DNA of 64,000 bases from Oscillospiraceae bacterium (GTDB taxonomy: Bacteria > Bacillota > Clostridia > Oscillospirales > CAG-272), in contig SVRT01000012.1 in assembly GCA_015064685.1 (NCBI GenBank), positions 1-64,000 on the forward strand, given 5' to 3'. Within the stretch, counting starts at the first letter, position 1. Each line of letters begins with the position of its first letter. Below are positions 61,116 through 64,000 of the stretch, one piece after another. The notes below the pieces were generated by a model. That model was not told the DNA's origin, did no database searches, and saw nothing but the letters and a program-made list of their open reading frames with translations. The position numbers were made by a program, and so were the translations under genes.

Positions 61116-61925
61116 ATGAAAAAAAGACTACTATGCTTTTGCTCCGTGATACTTATTTTCTCGCTGGCAACAGCGAGCTTTTCAGCCTGCTCAAAAAGCA
61201 ACAAGAAAAAAGCCGAAAAGGAAAGCTCCTCTCAAATCGAGAGCGGAACGGTCTCCTTTGACGATCTCCTCTCCGCGAACACAGAGGACGGCACCGACAT
61301 TGAAACAGAAAAAACAACAGAGAGCGAAAAGGTGACCGAAAATGACACTCTCCCCGTTGAATCGGATGCCGATGACGAGAGCGAAACAGAAGCACAAACA
61401 GATTCAACCCCAAAGGCTTCTCTTAAATACTTCTCTTACGGAAACGGAACCTGTGCCGTTACGGGAATCGGCACATATACCGATGTATACGTCATTATCC
61501 CCGAAAAAAGTCCCCAGGGTGATATTGTAACTGTTATTGAGGATATGGCATTCTTTGAGAACGCAAGCATCAAGGCAGTGCAGATCCCCTCAACGGTTAT
61601 GAGCATTGGCGAGATGGCATTCGGCGGTTGCTCGTCGCTCGTTTACATCTCGGTCGACCCGAACAATAAGGTATACACCGAAGTGAGCGGTGTACTCTAT
61701 TCAAAGGATAAGTCACGCCTTATTTGCTTCCCCTCCGCTAATCAAGCGTCTGAAATCTTTATCTCTGTAAACGTCACCGAGATCGCCAATATGGCTTTCT
61801 ACAGTACCCCATCCCTCAAGAAGATCAATTACGGCGGTACTCTCTCGGATTGGAATAAAATCAAGATCGGCGACAAAAACTACGGCATCTATTCCGCTTC
61901 CCTCTCCTTCGCAGTAACGGAGTAA
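61116..61925 (+). CDS. BspA-like leucine-rich repeat lipoprotein
   Basis: A 269-residue exported lipoprotein. Signal peptide and lipobox FSAC (Cys25), then an 85-residue low-complexity linker very rich in Glu, Ser, Thr and Asp, then three or four BspA-type repeats (VIEDMAFFENASIKAVQIPSTV, SIGEMAFGGCSSLVYISV, EIANMAFYSTPSLKKI). Such proteins often bind host or glycan surfaces. ATG 61116 has AAAGGAACGG upstream. It has its own promoter, so it is monocistronic. Confidence 0.85.
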   Translation: MKKRLLCFCSVILIFSLATASFSACSKSNKKKAEKESSSQIESGTVSFDDLLSANTEDGTDIETEKTTESEKVTENDTLPVESDADDESETEAQTDSTPKASLKYFSYGNGTCAVTGIGTYTDVYVIIPEKSPQGDIVTVIEDMAFFENASIKAVQIPSTVMSIGEMAFGGCSSLVYISVDPNNKVYTEVSGVLYSKDKSRLICFPSANQASEIFISVNVTEIANMAFYSTPSLKKINYGGTLSDWNKIKIGDKNYGIYSASLSFAVTE

Positions 61926-61931
61926 CACTGT

Positions 61932-62339
61932 TTCAAATTTTGATTTGTCGGTGAGGATGCGTGCCTTCGGCGAGTCGCTTTTTGGAAAAAAGCTCCGCAA
62001 AAACTTTCAATATTTTGGGTCCTTTTAGGGTGACGTAGGATTTTTCGCCACCAAGGGTGGCTAAAAAAATCCCTCACTGACCTTTTTGTATTGATAAGGT
62101 TTAGAACCCAGCCGATGAAAAACCTTTAAGTTTAAAGAAAAACTAAGTTAAAGAAAGCCTTGCAAAAGATTTCAAATACACTCGCAACACGATAGCAGTG
62201 GGGCTATGCAAGTGCGACACGGTGTAGATAGATAAACCGTCTTAACTTGAATAAAATATGCTTTGGGGTTTTGGGGGTGTGGGGGGCTTTTTTCCCTGGA
62301 AAAGCCCCCCACGCGCATCCCGCTAAACCGCAATTTATT
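61932..62339. repeat. Intergenic cassette P3 (family P, inverted)
   Basis: Type-1 end TTCAAATTTTGATTTGTCG at the left, type-2 end TAAACCGCAATTTATT at the right. The interior is the reverse complement of P1/P2. At the tip where P1 and P2 have GCCGC-TT-GCGGC, P3 has GCCACC-AAG-GGTGGC, so base pairing is kept although the sequence differs. Confidence 0.9.
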
Positions 62340-62344
62340 AACGA

Positions 62345-62372
62345 ACCCCCGTGTGCTGATGCACACGGGGGT
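62345..62372. terminator. Terminator of prfC
   Basis: ACCCCCGTGTGC-TGAT-GCACACGGGGGT, 8 bp past the minus-strand prfC stop; the U-tract is poor on the minus strand. Confidence 0.75.
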
Positions 62373-62380
62373 GATTATTA

Positions 62381-63985
62381 TTACCATCTTTTGAATTCCG
62401 ATAGTTCAAGTCCTTCGTTATTCTCAAGCGCCCAATTTATCGCCCAGCTTCCGGGGAAAATGAGCAGGTTATTGCCCTTGACGTCAACGACACGTCTGGT
62501 GTCTCCCGACAGCGTCAGCTGCTTGGGATCACACGGACATTTATCGATATATCTTATCTGATCGTGAGGAAGATCCATACGCGAGAATCCAACTCCGTAC
62601 TCGCTCTGCATTCTGAACTTTAACACGTCAAACTGAAGCATACCGACAACACCGACGATAACTCTTTCCATACCCGCGTCGGGCAGGAAGAATATCTGAA
62701 TAGCACCCTCCTCTGCGATCTGCTCCATTCCCTTCTGGAACTGCTTACGCTTCATCGAGTCTATCTGCTCGATAACGGCAAAATGCTCGGGCGCGAATGT
62801 CGGGATGCCCTTGAATTCAACCTTGAGAGGCGGCTCTGTGATCGTGTCACCGATCGAGAAGATACCCGGGTCAAATACGCCAATGATATCTCCCGCATAC
62901 GCCTCGTTTATAATTTCCCTCTCCTGCGCCATCATCTGCTGAGGCTGGGAGAGCTTTATCATCTTTCCGGGTCTTACGTGCAAATACTCCTTGCCCTTTT
63001 CAAACTTACCCGAGCAGATGCGCATAAACGCGATACGGTCTCGGTGAGCCTTGTTCATATTCGCCTGGATCTTGAAAACGAAAGCAGAAAAATGCTCGTC
63101 AAATGGGCTTACCTCTCCCGATACCGTCTGACGGACAAGGGGGGCTGATGTCATCTTGAGGAAGTTCTCAAGGAAGGGCTCGATTCCGAAGTTGTTGAGC
63201 GCAGAACCGAAGAAAACGGGAGATAGCTTACCGCATCTGACCTTCTCAAGGTCAAAGTCAAAGCAAGCGCCGTCAAGCAGCTCGACCTGCTCGCAAAGCT
63301 CCTCGGCGAGATTCTCGCCGATTACCGAATCAAGCTTTTCTCTGTCCTCTATGTCGCACTCAATAGCACGGAGACGCTCACGGCCTCCGTGAGAGGTCTC
63401 AAAGGTGAGAATACACTTCTTTTCTCTGTCGTAAACACCCTTGAAGGTCTGTCCGCAGGAGATAGGCCAGTTCATAGGATAGGTGCCTATGCCGAACTCT
63501 TTTTCAAGCTCGTCAAGGAGATCAAAGGGATCTCTCGCCTCGCGGTCAAGCTTATTGATAAAAGTAAATATCGGAATATTTCTCGCCGCGCAAACACGGA
63601 AAAGCTTACGTGTCTGAGGCTCGATACCCTTTGCCGCATCGATCACCATTACCGCAGAGTCTGCCGCCATAAGAGTACGGTAGGTATCTTCCGAGAAATC
63701 CTGGTGTCCGGGGGTGTCGAGGATATTGATGCAAAAGCCCTCATATTCAAACTGCATTACAGACGACGTGACAGAGATACCTCTCTGCTTTTCAAGCTCC
63801 ATCCAGTCGGATACCGCGTGCTTGTCTGTCTGCTTACCCTTTACCGAGCCCGCGGTCTGTATTGCGCCTCCGTAAAGAAGAAATTTTTCTGTAAGCGTTG
63901 TCTTACCCGCGTCAGGGTGCGATATTATCGCAAACGTTCTTCTTCTGTTTATTTCGTGTCTTAAATCTGCCACTTTAAACTCCAT
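62381..63985 (-). CDS. prfC: Peptide chain release factor 3
   Basis: GTPase that recycles release factors 1 and 2. G1 is ISHPDAGKTT (residues 21-30), G2 region KQRGISVTSS, G3 DTPGHQDFSEDTYR, G4 INKLDR, then domains II and III as in RF3 (534 aa). The ATG at 63985 has no ribosome binding site in the 15 bases left in the window, whereas GTG 63973 has GGAG 6 bp upstream, so the start may be four codons further in. Upstream control lies outside the window. Confidence 0.95.
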   Translation of the reverse strand: MEFKVADLRHEINRRRTFAIISHPDAGKTTLTEKFLLYGGAIQTAGSVKGKQTDKHAVSDWMELEKQRGISVTSSVMQFEYEGFCINILDTPGHQDFSEDTYRTLMAADSAVMVIDAAKGIEPQTRKLFRVCAARNIPIFTFINKLDREARDPFDLLDELEKEFGIGTYPMNWPISCGQTFKGVYDREKKCILTFETSHGGRERLRAIECDIEDREKLDSVIGENLAEELCEQVELLDGACFDFDLEKVRCGKLSPVFFGSALNNFGIEPFLENFLKMTSAPLVRQTVSGEVSPFDEHFSAFVFKIQANMNKAHRDRIAFMRICSGKFEKGKEYLHVRPGKMIKLSQPQQMMAQEREIINEAYAGDIIGVFDPGIFSIGDTITEPPLKVEFKGIPTFAPEHFAVIEQIDSMKRKQFQKGMEQIAEEGAIQIFFLPDAGMERVIVGVVGMLQFDVLKFRMQSEYGVGFSRMDLPHDQIRYIDKCPCDPKQLTLSGDTRRVVDVKGNNLLIFPGSWAINWALENNEGLELSEFKRW

Positions 63986-64000
63986 GTATAATTAATTAAT

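Overview
The window looks like a chromosomal segment of an uncultured, carbohydrate-degrading member of the Bacillota, class Clostridia. The evidence is the SCIFF peptide and its radical SAM maturase, the Clostridia/Bacilli-type SOS box in front of a Y-family polymerase, a GlpP-type antiterminator, YitT and TrmK homologues, strong GGAGG ribosome binding sites, and many near-consensus TTGACA-N17-TATAAT promoters. Genus and species cannot be read from the sequence. The core genome is represented by rpsT, prfB, prfC, recA-recX, trmK, rlmD, nif3, an AroF-type DAHP synthase, a PlsC-type acyltransferase and a ROK glucokinase. I saw no phage, plasmid or transposase gene.

Layout. 0-2.5 kb: edge of a tRNA-Ser(UGA), then an SOS-controlled Y-family polymerase with a YolD-like partner. 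2.5-12.9 kb: sugar metabolism, with Gfo/Idh/MocA oxidoreductases, an EamA transporter, a GH35 beta-galactosidase, an AraC regulator and a four-gene operon (PIG-L deacetylase, two TIM-barrel isomerases, an oxidoreductase) preceded by a typical AraC direct-repeat operator, then DUF2264. 12.9-16.8 kb: Orn/Lys/Arg decarboxylase family gene, SCIFF maturase, SCIFF precursor (not called as an ORF because it is short), DtxR-like regulator, zinc ribbon protein. 17.3-27.1 kb: minus-strand genes for glucokinase, a serine hydrolase, a glycerophosphodiesterase, two glycosidases, YitT, an APH(3')-like kinase, D-serine ammonia-lyase and a methyltransferase. 27.5-38.4 kb: AT-rich hypothetical, a frameshifted four-helix-bundle gene, then housekeeping genes (rlmD, phosphoesterase, nif3, trmK, DUF1858, prfB, plsC, aroF, recX, recA). 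38.7-46.2 kb: lipoproteins, M32 carboxypeptidase, AI-2E family protein, PPIase-nnrD, rpsT, a beta-propeller glycosidase-like protein. 46.2-51.6 kb: glycerol-3-phosphate module, with an attenuator-like leader, two FAD oxidoreductases, DUF1667, GlpP and a HAD phosphatase. 51.7-56.7 kb: AraC regulator, creatinase/M24-like protein, ASRT-like protein, creatininase-like protein, GH79-like protein. 56.8-64 kb: a TrpXYZ-type ABC transporter, a cytidylate kinase-like protein, a BspA-like lipoprotein and prfC.

The most striking feature is not a gene. Eleven intergenic cassettes (about 80 to 430 bp) occur in 64 kb. They belong to at least five families with unrelated interiors, yet all have the same two kinds of end: a type-1 end (CAAATTTTGATTTGTCG-like) on one side and a type-2 end (GATAAATTGCAATTTATC-like) on the other. 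Their interiors are rich in hairpins whose tips differ between copies but still pair. One family, present as two almost identical copies (34.4 and 46.4 kb), is a string of short hairpins joined by a constant linker that flips to its reverse complement half-way. Two further arrays (11.5 and 28.5 kb) have the same architecture with different linkers. These arrays and the shared-end cassettes are the best candidates for an undescribed mobile or regulatory system here.

All start choices, families and motifs were read by eye. No database search, folding or alignment program was run.
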